Positions 18,601 to 28,394 of a DNA stretch of 64,000 nucleotides are shown here, in pieces. Made by a program: the position numbers and the translations under genes. Positions within the stretch are counted from its first letter, which is position 1. Every line of letters begins with the position of its first letter. Origin of the DNA: Paenibacillus lutrae (GTDB lineage: Bacteria > Bacillota > Bacilli > Paenibacillales > NBRC-103111); NCBI RefSeq assembly GCF_009757775.1, contig NZ_RHLK01000011.1, positions 97,654-161,653 on the forward strand, in the 5' to 3' direction. The notes under the pieces were generated by a model. The model saw nothing but the letters and a program-made list of their open reading frames with translations. It did not search any database and was not told where the DNA came from.

Positions 18601-18920
18601 TGATTAACGGAGGTTTCGTTAGCTTCTGCTGCAAGGGAGCTGTTGCCTGTTTTGGCGGCATATTTGCCGACTGCAGCCGGCTGGCCTTTCAATTGTACGA
18701 TGACTCGTACCGATTCAGTAGAAGTGGTGTTGATCTTCGGTGAAATGTACCCTGCTGCTTGATCCGGCAGTGCCTTTGTGTCTGCGCCGGGAGTATTCAG
18801 TTTAAAGCCGTTGCTCTGGGCGGCTTGGGCCGTTTGAACCTGTGCGAGGCTCGTTCCCGCAATGAACGTAAAGGCGAGTGATACGACGGACAATTGTTTG
18901 ATCAGGCGGTGATTGTTCAA
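15624..18920 (-). CDS. Secreted S8 (subtilisin/Vpr-like) serine protease with PA domain
   Basis: This 1098-residue extracellular protease starts with TTG at 18920, after a GAGGG site. A signal peptide ends near residue 34. An inhibitor-I9 propeptide follows (about 70-165), then the S8 domain with catalytic Asp210 (VIDTGVD), His259 (SHGTHVSG) and Ser643 (SGTSMAAPHVAG). A PA domain (about 445-575) interrupts the catalytic domain, as in Vpr. Just before it is an Ala/Ser-only stretch at 402-430, which looks like an expanded linker. Beta-sandwich domains fill the C-terminal 400 residues. The role is nutrient scavenging from proteins (inferred). The C-terminus ends within the short direct repeats at 15582-15639. 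Confidence 0.93.
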   Translation of the reverse strand: MNNHRLIKQLSVVSLAFTFIAGTSLAQVQTAQAAQSNGFKLNTPGADTKALPDQAAGYISPKINTTSTESVRVIVQLKGQPAAVGKYAAKTGNSSLAAEANETSVNQEQTTLLNSARSSGIAMTVNYQYNTVLNGLEITVPANKIPELAKLPGVKSIHHSANYYPIPVGKPAGLDANSPTYDSNPLKQIGADAAWAKGLTGKGLKVGVIDTGVDYLHPDLKDAYKGGYDSFEKDNDPYEEPPLTPEEDPYRTGFEGTSHGTHVSGTIVGRAANKTSDIVQKGVAYEADLYVYKVLGRNTETGSASGSSAQVIDGIERAVKDGMNVINLSLGSDSEKDSNSPDVVAINNAVLGGVVTVIANGNAADKGPYYYSLGSPATSPLAISVGAVTSTTNQYKATVTEAASAAATAAASASASISAAQNQAATVTAAAYAPYDLNVMAWETGKENFAALLGTGAQDVVYVDLGQNEDYDGKDVAGKVVLISRGGIAFIDKITTAKSKGAKAAIIFNGNTERSNPNAADLSPSVIGRDGHIGSAAFLGDGFEYIPTFDMKGTEGRALARKALAAPGSALKLAFGPEYPYTETPGDTMATFSSRGPNVDADLGIKPDITAPGVSVLSTWPAYGKFKPGASYDRAYSRNSGTSMAAPHVAGLALLLKQQHPAWTPADIRAGLANTSDKIRDLNGTLYDVYSQGAGRANLANAIQTTALLETVEPITILDKYWNPQPVTNYGSSASFGVVAPGSNAQKELQFKNTSKQSQTYSAKVVLHSSVTSDPNAPTPTPDVNNLTTELLGLSSGGKITAAAGAEKSFFLSVTPKANAVKGVYEGEVVLEKTGQPTLHLPFAVHVGAEKPENGFGLQELELTETVIYPENDEDGPTTSDLSFRLTAKNINSLSLWLFGLDDKLIGRIDQIAQRNSAGEYKPIEPGVYSFEGIDGSYVDGEADENGELIVKTLGSGTYKLAVLAEKLDKYGNNPEQIAYTAYTSLRIANLESDKVAQAKDKFKTEIVNTKKLNQPVLKLPKTDGILYKVTNSNNKAYIDNKGILKLVPAKGIVNVELTVTISSVKNPEIKTTVKVPVVLSKSKVPDRKTTDELVPVE

Positions 18921-19294
18921 CTAGTTCCCTCTTTTCATCCGGAAATTTGACTTGCATCAAGCTAGATGAATTGAACTGCAAGCTCCCTCCTCTTTCTACT
19001 AGAAATAGGTGACTATTAAATAAGACAGTTTGACCAACTGGTTAATTACACGAAAATGAATAATTTTTGGTAAAAATTTCTTGGAAGCTATATAAAAGTC
19101 ATAAAACGAAGGCGTAGGGTTTCCATTGTTAAAAGAAGAGGAACAGACAAGCCGGCGGCATAGTTGCCTTAATAGATTTATAGAGGTATAGTGATCTCAA
19201 ATAATGGAAACGGACGCCGGCGGAAGGATAGTTCAGCGACAGCTCTCTTCTTCCAGATAGCTTCCAGTCAGAATGGCAGAAAAGGAGGAGTGCG
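18921..19294. other. Divergent promoter region between S8 protease and AraC gene
   Basis: About 370 bases without a gene. An imperfect inverted repeat TTGACCAACTGGTTAA lies at 19030-19045, within AT-rich sequence that probably holds the protease promoter. Nothing else is recognisable. Confidence 0.4.
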
Positions 19295-20170
19295 ATGGAT
19301 GCCCGGTTGCATCCTCTGTTTTGCCCGGTTCAGGGCAATGGCAGAGCCTCTGCTTATGTGTACCGCGAAATGACCCCCTCGCCTGCACTCAGGCCCTATG
19401 TGGCTTGTTACTGGATATCCGAACCGGCTCCGCCGGTACATGGACGGCCGCTTGATACTTCATCCGGTACAAGTGTTGACCGTGTACTGCCGGACGGGTG
19501 TACGGATATTATCGTGAAGCAGGACCTGTACAGGGATCGCTGCGCTGCTATCTACTGCGGCATTTTTGATCATGCTTTTACGATTAAATATAGCGAGCAG
19601 CAGCCTGTGCGAAGCTTTGGTGTCCGCTTTTTCCCCGGAGGGGCCTGCCGGTTTATGGGAATTCCGCTGGACGGGTTAGCCAATCAGGCTTTACCGCTGG
19701 AAGTGCTTTTACCGGATTTGGGGAGCGGTGTACGGGAACGGATTATGCGGGCCGCCTCCTTCACGGAACAAGTCCGGGAGATGGAGAGCTATCTGCTTGC
19801 CCGTTTGCGTAAGCAAGAAAGAGACGGTGACATACTGATACAAAATCTTCTCCACCGCATCTTTATTTCGGGCGGCCAAGAGAATGTACAGAGTATGGCG
19901 GCATCGGAGGCAGTCAGTACACGCCAGATGAACCGGAAATTCGGCCAGTGGATAGGGACGAGCCCCAAGAAATTCATGGAGATTGTGCGGTTTCAGTCCG
20001 TGCTGCGGGAGATAAAGGCAGGCCGCATTACCGATTGGCGGACGGCTGCGCTGGAGAGGGGATTCTATGATCAGGCTCACCTGATCCGGGAATTCAAGCG
20101 TTTCTACGGGGATACGCCGGTCATAGCTGCGCAAGAGTACCGGGGCATGTCCGATTTGTCCAATTCTTGA
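19295..20170 (+). CDS. AraC-family transcriptional regulator
   Basis: This 291-residue regulator has an N-terminal sensor of the type often labelled DUF6597: a RPYVACYWISEP strand, VDRVLPDGCTDIIV and FGVRFFPGGACRFMG. The C-terminal AraC helix-turn-helix (about 190-280) includes STRQMNRKFGQWIGTSPKKF and FYDQAHLIREFKRFYGDTP. The ATG follows AAAGGAGGAG by 6 bases. The DinB-family gene downstream is separated by about 180 bases and a strong hairpin. Its target and signal are unknown. Confidence 0.85.
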   Translation: MDARLHPLFCPVQGNGRASAYVYREMTPSPALRPYVACYWISEPAPPVHGRPLDTSSGTSVDRVLPDGCTDIIVKQDLYRDRCAAIYCGIFDHAFTIKYSEQQPVRSFGVRFFPGGACRFMGIPLDGLANQALPLEVLLPDLGSGVRERIMRAASFTEQVREMESYLLARLRKQERDGDILIQNLLHRIFISGGQENVQSMAASEAVSTRQMNRKFGQWIGTSPKKFMEIVRFQSVLREIKAGRITDWRTAALERGFYDQAHLIREFKRFYGDTPVIAAQEYRGMSDLSNS

Positions 20171-20265
20171 CCCGAATTTAGGGTTATACTGGAATTACAT
20201 GCAGCCTTGCATGCAAGTTCTGCAGACAGGGAGCACGGGTTGTCGAATGGATGTTGTCGAACGGA

Positions 20266-20299
20266 CCGCCTGCGTCTCGGACTGCCGGAACGCAGGCGG
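20266..20299 (+). other. Strong GC hairpin in the leader of the DinB gene
   Basis: A perfect 10-bp stem CCGCCTGCGT/ACGCAGGCGG is continued by an inner CGG/CCG stem. It lies 50 bases before the start codon and lacks a T-run. It may be an mRNA leader structure or the end of the AraC transcript. Confidence 0.5.
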
Positions 20300-20350
20300 C
20301 CGCTGCGGACAGGAATTTTATATCACGGATGGAAGAAAGGGCGGAATCAC

Positions 20351-20842
20351 ATGAGCGGAGTATTGGAAATCCGGGATCATCTCCTGGGTGAATTGGAACT
20401 CGCGGTTCGTACAAGTGAATCACTGATCAACAGAATTAAACCGGAGGAATGGACGTACACGCCGCAGGAAAACATGCGTACGCTGCAGCAGCTGGTCCAT
20501 CATCTTGTCTCGATTCCGGCTTCGGATCTTGCGATTCTTCAGGAAAAAGAGCAGCCAGAGGTGGAAGCTGTCGAGAATCGTGTGCAGGGAATATCTGAAC
20601 CGGAGCAGTTGTCCAGGCAACTGCGGGAGAATTTCGATAGCTTCAAGGTATATATCACCGGGCTAACGGAGGAAGAACTGCTGCGCAAGTCGACGAAGGC
20701 CTTCTATCTGGATCATGGAATGGTTCAGAGCAAGTGGCTGATTGAGGTCGTCACTCATATGTTTCACCACCGCTCCCAACTGTTCAACTATCTGAAACAG
20801 CTGGGGCATGACATCAATTTCTTCCTGCTGTACGGAGCTTAA
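20351..20842 (+). CDS. DinB-family protein
   Basis: This 163-residue soluble protein is predicted to be a four-helix bundle. The histidines expected to bind a divalent metal in DinB/YfiT folds are visible in LQQLVHHLVS (about 47) and in VVTHMFHHRSQLFNYLKQLG (about 138-157). The final LKQLG is a common DinB ending. The ATG at 20351 is preferred because AAAGGGCGG lies 7 bases upstream, although the frame is open further upstream. Members act in thiol-dependent detoxification or are uncharacterised. Confidence 0.8.
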   Translation: MSGVLEIRDHLLGELELAVRTSESLINRIKPEEWTYTPQENMRTLQQLVHHLVSIPASDLAILQEKEQPEVEAVENRVQGISEPEQLSRQLRENFDSFKVYITGLTEEELLRKSTKAFYLDHGMVQSKWLIEVVTHMFHHRSQLFNYLKQLGHDINFFLLYGA

Positions 20843-20857
20843 CTTCTCATACACTAG

Positions 20858-20876
20858 TGTCAGGCAGCGCCTGACA
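20858..20876. repeat. Perfect 8-bp inverted repeat downstream of the DinB gene
   Basis: TGTCAGGC and GCCTGACA flank a 3-base AGC loop, right before the terminator hairpin. There is no T-run. It is either an RNA stem or a protein-binding palindrome. Confidence 0.45.
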
Positions 20877-20878
20877 GA

Positions 20879-20921
20879 ACAAAGCAGCCCGCCCGGTAAG
20901 GGGAGCTGCTTTGTTTTTTTT
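20879..20921 (+). terminator. Terminator of the DinB gene
   Basis: ACAAAGCAGC (20879-20888) and GCTGCTTTGT (20905-20914) pair perfectly over a 16-base loop. A run of seven or more T follows. Confidence 0.9.
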
Positions 20922-20945
20922 GGCACAAATGAGACAGAGGTCTGA

Positions 20946-22886
<1,941 letters not shown>

Positions 22887-23786
22887 ATGACTGTTTTTAA
22901 AAAAACTGCAATAGAACCTATTCAGCAGGCTATGAACACGAATCCGATCAGACTGGCGGATGGCACCCTGCTGCCCAGGCTGGGACAGGGAACCTGGCAG
23001 ATCGGAGAGGATCCCTCTAAGCGGCAGGATGAAATTGCAGCACTCAGACTTGGCGTAGAGCTGGGCATGAAAGTCATTGATACGGCGGAAATGTATGGGG
23101 ACGGCAGATCGGAGGCGCTTGTCGGAGAGGCGATTCAGGGAATCAGGGAGGATATTTTCCTTGTATCCAAGGTTTATCCTCACCATGCCGGACTGGATCA
23201 GCTGGAGAAGAGTTGTGATGCAAGCTTGAAGCGGCTGAAAACCGATCATCTTGACCTTTACCTGCTTCACTGGCGGGGCAATGTCCCGTTGAGTGAGACG
23301 ATAGAAGGAATGCAGCGGCTGGTTGAAGCGGGGAAAATAAGCAGATGGGGCGTCTCCAACTTCGATGCAGCGGACATGCTGGAGTTGTCCGGTCTGCAGG
23401 GCGGAGTAAACTGCGCCACGAATGAGGTCCTCTATCATCTGGGCTCCCGTGGGATTGAATACGATTTGCTGCCTTTGCAGCGTGATTATCGTATGCCGGT
23501 CCTGGCATACAGTCCGCTTGCACAGGCAGGTTCGTTAAGAAGTGAGCTCCTTCAGAGCCGGGCGGTGAAGGATATCGCGGAGCGTCATGAGATTACGCCA
23601 ATGCAGCTTCTGCTGGCCTGGTGTATCCGAGGAGGAGATGTGCTGGCCATCCCCAAAGCATCGACGGAAGAACATGTGCTGCAGAATGCCGGCGCTGCGC
23701 TTATTCAGCTTTCGGAGGATGACTTGGTAAGACTCGATGAAGAATTTCCGGCTCCTGTGAGTAAGATACCGCTGGATATCATTTAA
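22887..23786 (+). CDS. Aldo/keto reductase
   Basis: This 299-residue TIM-barrel NADPH-dependent oxidoreductase carries the full AKR tetrad: Asp65 and Tyr70 (DTAEMYGDG), Lys95 (LVSKVYPHH) and His128 (YLLHW). The conserved WGVSNFD and the C-terminal IPKAS cofactor motif are also present. GAGGTGGGG precedes the ATG. It resembles the YeaE-type aldehyde reductases. Substrate unknown. It is transcribed alone and has its own terminator. Confidence 0.92.
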   Translation: MTVFKKTAIEPIQQAMNTNPIRLADGTLLPRLGQGTWQIGEDPSKRQDEIAALRLGVELGMKVIDTAEMYGDGRSEALVGEAIQGIREDIFLVSKVYPHHAGLDQLEKSCDASLKRLKTDHLDLYLLHWRGNVPLSETIEGMQRLVEAGKISRWGVSNFDAADMLELSGLQGGVNCATNEVLYHLGSRGIEYDLLPLQRDYRMPVLAYSPLAQAGSLRSELLQSRAVKDIAERHEITPMQLLLAWCIRGGDVLAIPKASTEEHVLQNAGAALIQLSEDDLVRLDEEFPAPVSKIPLDII

Positions 23787-23793
23787 GACCGAA

Positions 23794-23826
23794 AGGCCGC
23801 CCGTATATATAGCGGGTGGCCTTTTT
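23794..23826 (+). terminator. Terminator of the aldo/keto reductase gene
   Basis: AGGCCGCCCG pairs with CGGGTGGCCT around TATATATAG, followed by five T. Confidence 0.85.
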
Positions 23827-23877
23827 GGCATTTCAAAACGGACATGCGGCAGATTCCGGACGTGCAGGGTCTCTCTT

Positions 23878-24282
23878 CTACTGTCCCCATTTTAAAGCCA
23901 TCGTTAAATTGCAGCAGGGCGTGCCTTCGATATCGGGATCTATTTCCAGGATAATGGAACTGGGTGTGTACCGGGTAGTAATGATCGAGCTGACCCCGAT
24001 CGACTTCATCAGGCGGTCTACTTCCAGCTTATTGCCAGCCTGAGCGGCGGACATGACCTGATGAGCGAAGCTTTTATCCGCCAGTCTGGCCAGCACTTGG
24101 CTTCCGTCCGCCATTAACTTGCGAAAGGCCAGGATAGACTGGCTGAGCGTGCTCGTATTGACGGTCGGATATTTGCGTTCCGGGACCGGATTGCCGTACC
24201 CGTAGGCGGGATAGCCGGCGGCATAGGGCCAAGGCGGATAGTCAGCCTGCCTTGGCCATATATAATAAGAATGGGGAAGCAT
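23878..24282 (-). CDS. Conserved hypothetical protein with Tyr/Pro-rich N-terminus
   Basis: This 134-residue protein starts with a Tyr/Pro/Gly-rich segment (about 1-37) of the kind seen in spore coat proteins. A compact helical domain follows (TLSQSILAFRKLMADGSQVL, then FAHQVMSAAQAGNKLEVDRL) and ends in a beta-hairpin with a Cys-Cys pair (GTPCCNLTMALKW). I recall similar small proteins in spore-forming Bacillales but cannot name the family. AAAGGAGGG precedes the ATG by 6 bases. It stands alone between a terminator and a divergent gene. A role in the spore is speculation. Confidence 0.75.
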   Translation of the reverse strand: MLPHSYYIWPRQADYPPWPYAAGYPAYGYGNPVPERKYPTVNTSTLSQSILAFRKLMADGSQVLARLADKSFAHQVMSAAQAGNKLEVDRLMKSIGVSSIITTRYTPSSIILEIDPDIEGTPCCNLTMALKWGQ

Positions 24283-24462
24283 GCAGTCCCTCCTTTCTTG
24301 ATGAACAGATGCAATTATTTCAGTATATGAATCCGATGGGCGCTTGTGCAGCCGTCTCCTCTACAAAGAACCGGGAATCCCTCTGGAGGCGGAATAGACC
24401 TGGACTTAGGACGGGGAAAAATTACGTTCGGAAGTCTAATGTATAAGGAAAAATATGGTGGT

Positions 24463-24468
24463 ATACTG
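24463..24468 (+). promoter_or_regulatory. Candidate -10 box TATACT
   Basis: TATACT lies 58 bases before the preferred TTG start of the DUF4097 gene. No good -35 box is seen 16-18 bases upstream, so this is tentative. It would place the start site after the alternative ATG at 24469, which argues against that ATG. Confidence 0.35.
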
Positions 24469-24525
24469 ATGGAGCCAAGTAAGTTTCGGCCGTATTTATC
24501 GATACAGGAATGGAGAGAGATAACT

Positions 24526-25488
24526 TTGAAAAGAAATGTAGGATTCCTCTTGATAGGAGCGGGGCTGCTGTCCTTGCTGTATTTTCTGAATCCGATTGGA
24601 GTGTTTACCTGGACCGGATTTTCTTTCGGAACTGAAGAAATTTATTTAGAGAAATCCGTGGATTCAAGCTCGCTGAATAAACTGGAACTGGACGTTGGCA
24701 GCGCGGATGTGAAAGTGACGCGTGGAAGCGGCGATCAAGCCAGGGTCACTCTGAGTGGGAGAGCAAGTTCGAATTATGCCGACAAACTGGATTTGAAAGT
24801 GGAAACCAGAGGAGACACACTCGTACTGGGACTGAATCAGGATGTCGTCAGCATCGGATTTAAAGTGCTGGACATCGAAATGAACGTGGAACTGCCCGAG
24901 AAGCAGTGGAAATCAGCCAAGCTGGAGACCGGAAGCGGGAATATAGATTTGGCTGAGCTAAAGGGCGATTCCATCGGGATCAAAGTGGGGAGCGGCAATA
25001 TCAGCGCGCAGGAAATAGCCTTCCAAAAGATCGAATTAAACGGCGGAAGCGGGAATGCGACGTTATCTCAAATCGAGACGGATCAGATGGATCTGCAGCT
25101 TGCCTCCGGTAATTTGAATGTGACGAAGTATACAGCGGATCTATTAAAATTCGATCTGGGCAGCGGCAACGTTGAGTTATTCGACGGTCAATCCGCTGTG
25201 GAGGGGCATGTCAGCTCCGGCAATGTCCGCATAGAGGCGGAAGAGCTGCTTCATAATACCGATTTGAAGCTGGGCAGCGGGAATGCGACCGTTGAACTGG
25301 CCCGGCAGCCTAAATCACTCGAAGTTGACTTCCGGGGCGGCTCCGGCAACGGTCAAATAGGCTTTACAGGCATTGAGTACCAGGAGAAGAGTGAAGAGGG
25401 CGACGTTCTGAGAGGAACGTTCGGCAGCGGCGATGTTAAGCTGAATGTCCAAACAAGCTCGGGAGATTTCAAGCTCGAAGAAGGCTAG
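24526..25488 (+). CDS. DUF4097-type membrane-anchored beta-repeat protein
   Basis: The chosen TTG start at 24526 lies 8 bases after GGAGAG and puts a transmembrane segment at residues 5-25. An ATG at 24469 is the alternative. The 320-residue product then has at least eight units of about 20 residues, each with a G-S-G-N/D turn: GSGNIDL, GSGNISA, GSGNATL, SGNLNV, GSGNVEL, SGNVRI, GSGNATV, GSGNGQI and a final GSGDVKL. This is the DUF4097 pattern, expected to fold as a beta-helix. In Bacillus, DUF4097 domains occur in cell-envelope stress proteins such as LiaG. The function here is unknown. Confidence 0.8.
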   Translation: MKRNVGFLLIGAGLLSLLYFLNPIGVFTWTGFSFGTEEIYLEKSVDSSSLNKLELDVGSADVKVTRGSGDQARVTLSGRASSNYADKLDLKVETRGDTLVLGLNQDVVSIGFKVLDIEMNVELPEKQWKSAKLETGSGNIDLAELKGDSIGIKVGSGNISAQEIAFQKIELNGGSGNATLSQIETDQMDLQLASGNLNVTKYTADLLKFDLGSGNVELFDGQSAVEGHVSSGNVRIEAEELLHNTDLKLGSGNATVELARQPKSLEVDFRGGSGNGQIGFTGIEYQEKSEEGDVLRGTFGSGDVKLNVQTSSGDFKLEEG

Positions 25489-25508
25489 AATACTTATCTT
25501 CTATCGGG

Positions 25509-25540
25509 GCATCGATTCTATCAGAATCGGTGCTCTCTTT
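25509..25540 (+). terminator. Terminator of the DUF4097 gene
   Basis: GCATCGATTCT and AGAATCGGTGC form an 11-bp stem, with one GU pair, over an ATC loop. TCTCTTT follows. Confidence 0.7.
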
Positions 25541-25700
25541 GACTGTTGTCGGCGTTCGGGCAATTTCTGTCGGATTAGTGCGCTCTCATGACGGTTAAGG
25601 GTAAAAGAAGCGGTTAGACTAAAAAGGCTGACGTTAATAAAACCAGGGAATTATAGGTAGGCCGTTCGTACGCCATACATACTTGATAGGAGTGAGAAAA

Positions 25701-25982
25701 ATGAAGGAAATGGTACAGGAAGGCAATGGATTCGCTATGAAAATAGACGGGCATGTTGTCGCAGAAATTACTTTCGTGCCCCAGGGGGAAGCTCTGGTTA
25801 TTACTCACACGTTCGTATCTGAAGTTCTGCGGGGAAGGAAGATCGGAGAAGAGCTGGTAAGCCGAGTCGTTTCGCATGCGCGCGAAAATAACAAGAAAAT
25901 AGTACCCGCGTGCTCATTTGCCCATGCGCTTTTTAGAAGAAAGAAAGAATATCAGGATTTATGGGTGCGTGAGGAAGAGTAG
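25701..25982 (+). CDS. Small GNAT-type N-acetyltransferase (YjdJ/NATD1-like)
   Basis: This 93-residue protein has the minimal GNAT fold of the GCN5-related N-acetyltransferase-like family: a beta strand VAEITFVPQGEALVITHTFV, the acetyl-CoA loop RGRKIGEELVSRVVSHAREN, and a terminal region VPACSFAHALFRRKKEY with the Cys typical of this short subfamily. The ATG at 25701 follows AGGAG by 8 bases. It is monocistronic. The acceptor is unknown for this family. Confidence 0.85.
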   Translation: MKEMVQEGNGFAMKIDGHVVAEITFVPQGEALVITHTFVSEVLRGRKIGEELVSRVVSHARENNKKIVPACSFAHALFRRKKEYQDLWVREEE

Positions 25983-26120
25983 ATCCGTCTAAGCGATAAA
26001 ATTTTGGAAGAATGAGGATTACTTTTCCAATTTAATAAACGGTTTTTCCAGTTGGGCGGGTAGTGAGGTATTTGCGGAAATGACTACAGGCAGGCATCTG
26101 CCTGTGTGAATAAGAACTGA

Positions 26121-26150
26121 AGTCCGGCGGCAGGACGAGCCGGGCTTTTG
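26121..26150 (+). terminator. Terminator downstream of the GNAT gene
   Basis: AGTCCGGC and GCCGGGCT pair over an 8-bp stem with one GU pair, followed by TTTT. It stands about 140 bases after the stop. The rest of the region 25983-26379 shows no gene. Confidence 0.6.
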
Positions 26151-26379
26151 TGGCGTATAACGAAATCTTCTCCCTGTATTCAAGCAATTTACCCCTACAG
26201 CTGGAAAACGCTGCATGGTTTAATGGAAATAGGGCCGGATTTATCGGGCCCGGAGTTCCATACTTTTCCTTTTGATTGGAAATGGAGGTGCGGATGCTAA
26301 AGTTGACTGAGGGATGCCATGTGAATGGAACCAAAGCGGGGCATTTATTGTACAACCCAATTCTAGGAGGGATAAATTA

Positions 26380-28137
26380 ATGAAAAAAGATTTGACGGGA
26401 CAAAAGTCGATATTTAAGAAAGCGTCTACATTAGTATTGACGACTACTCTTTTCTTAAGCTTGATTCCGGCGATGGCTTCAGCGGCAGACCGGGGAGCGT
26501 GGACAGCTTCGACTTCGTATGCATCCGGCGACACGGTAAGCTACGGGGGTAAAACCTATCAGGTTGTACAGCCGCATACGTCTTTGAACGGCTGGGAGCC
26601 GCCGAATGTGCCCGCACTCTGGAAAGTAGTTACGGGCGGCGGTACGCCGGATACTCAGGCTCCATCTGCTCCATCGAATTTGAGGGTATCCGGGACGTCG
26701 ACGACGACAAGCATTGCGCTTGCATGGAACGCAGCCTCGGATAATGTAGGTGTGACCGGCTATGACATCTACCGTGGTACAACCTTAATTGGAAGCGCTT
26801 CCGGAACGGCGTTGACTTATACGGATACCGGGCTTACCGCGAATACAACGTACACCTATACGGTCAAAGCCAAGGATGCGGCCGGCAATGTATCCGGAGT
26901 AAGCAACACGCTCAGCGCGGCGACTCAGCCGGGCAGCAGCGGACCGGACACACAAGCTCCGACAGTCCCGGCGGGACTTGCCTCGACAGGAGCAACAACC
27001 TCCAGCGTCTCCTTATCCTGGAACGCTTCTACGGATAACGTAGGCGTTACACAGTATGAAGTATACCGGAACGGTACGCTGGCCCTGGCAGTGACCGGTA
27101 CAACTGCAACCGTAACGGGACTGGCTGCGGACACCTCTTACAACTTTACCGTCAAAGCCAAAGACGGTGCCGGCAACGTGTCGGCAGCAAGCGCGGCGAT
27201 TAGTGCCAAGACCCAGCCTAGCGGCGGAGGCAGCGGTCAGCTTCCTAAGCATATTCTCACCGGGTACTGGCAGAACTTTGTCAACGGCGCCAAGAACTTG
27301 AAGCTGCGCGACGTTCCGGCGGAATATGACATTATTGCCGTATCTTTCGCGGAGATGGACCGTACCAAACCGGGCGGCGTGACTTTTGCCATTGATCCGA
27401 GTCTGGCAACGGCTCTCGGCGGTTATACCGAAGCTGAATTTTTAAGCGATATCAAGGCCAAGCAAGCTCAGGGCAAGAAAATCATTCTGTCCATCGGCGG
27501 CGAGAAGGGCAACATCGACCTTAGCTCGGCATCCCCGAACGTAAAGAATTTTGTGGACAGCATGTCCGCACTCATTACTCAATATGGTTTTGATGGTTTG
27601 GATGTAGATCTGGAGCACGGCTTTAACGTGCCGAATATGACCAGTGCAGCCCGTCAGCTTCAGCAGAAAGTAGGGCCAAGTTTCATTCTGACCATGGCTC
27701 CTCAAACGATCGATATGCAGAGCAATCAGAGCAGCTATTTGCAGTTCTATGCGAATGTCAAAGATATTACGACGGTCATCAATACGCAGTACTATAACTC
27801 CGGTTGTATGCTCGGCCGCGACGGCAAATGCTACTCTCAGGGAACGGTAGACTTCCTGACCGCACTGACTGATCTGACGCTGCAATGGGTACCGGCGTCA
27901 CAACTCGGCCTCGGAGTACCGGCCACTCCATCTGCTGCGGGAGGCGGTTATGTCTCGGCCGCAGTCGTTAACCAGGCACTGAACTGCCTGGCTACGGGCA
28001 ACAGCTGCGGCAGCTATAAGCCGGTCGCCAAATATCCGGATATCCGGGGAGCTATGACCTGGTCTATTAACTGGGACGGTTCGAACGGATACACCTTTGC
28101 CAAAACCGTGAAGCCGCAACTGAACAGTATGCCTTAA
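26380..28137 (+). CDS. Secreted GH18 chitinase with CBM5/12 and two FnIII domains
   Basis: The ATG at 26380 follows TAGGAGGG. The 585-residue exoenzyme has a signal peptide ending near MASAA (about 36). A chitin-binding CBM5/12 domain (37-84) carries WTASTSYASGD and the aromatic NGW. Two fibronectin type III domains (about 93-183 and 191-278) have repeated D-T-Q-A-P starts. The GH18 barrel (about 288-585) carries the intact DGLDVDLE signature with catalytic Glu412. The layout resembles chitinase D of Bacillus/Paenibacillus. It hydrolyses chitin outside the cell. Confidence 0.94.
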   Translation: MKKDLTGQKSIFKKASTLVLTTTLFLSLIPAMASAADRGAWTASTSYASGDTVSYGGKTYQVVQPHTSLNGWEPPNVPALWKVVTGGGTPDTQAPSAPSNLRVSGTSTTTSIALAWNAASDNVGVTGYDIYRGTTLIGSASGTALTYTDTGLTANTTYTYTVKAKDAAGNVSGVSNTLSAATQPGSSGPDTQAPTVPAGLASTGATTSSVSLSWNASTDNVGVTQYEVYRNGTLALAVTGTTATVTGLAADTSYNFTVKAKDGAGNVSAASAAISAKTQPSGGGSGQLPKHILTGYWQNFVNGAKNLKLRDVPAEYDIIAVSFAEMDRTKPGGVTFAIDPSLATALGGYTEAEFLSDIKAKQAQGKKIILSIGGEKGNIDLSSASPNVKNFVDSMSALITQYGFDGLDVDLEHGFNVPNMTSAARQLQQKVGPSFILTMAPQTIDMQSNQSSYLQFYANVKDITTVINTQYYNSGCMLGRDGKCYSQGTVDFLTALTDLTLQWVPASQLGLGVPATPSAAGGGYVSAAVVNQALNCLATGNSCGSYKPVAKYPDIRGAMTWSINWDGSNGYTFAKTVKPQLNSMP

Positions 28138-28154
28138 AAACGTACTTATTCGAC

Positions 28155-28196
28155 AAAAAACTTCCCGAAGGGCACAAAACCCTTCGGGAAGTTTTT
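28155..28196. terminator. Perfect terminator after the chitinase gene
   Basis: CTTCCCGAAGGG (28161-28172) and CCCTTCGGGAAG (28180-28191) pair over a 7-base loop and are flanked by A6 and T5. Confidence 0.92.
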
Positions 28197-28394
28197 AATT
28201 TGTCAGAAAAGTTTGAGGAAAGTTCAACGTTTCTTTATCCGGAATTGATTTCCGGCTCATAAGAAATTGATACAATACAAATGTACAAATAGGTTTATTA
28301 TACAGGCCAAGATATAAGGTTGCTCAGTCCCTCGTTTTAGTGTCTATCAGAGTTAGCGGTTCACTATAATTCAATTGATGTCAGGGGGAGAGCC

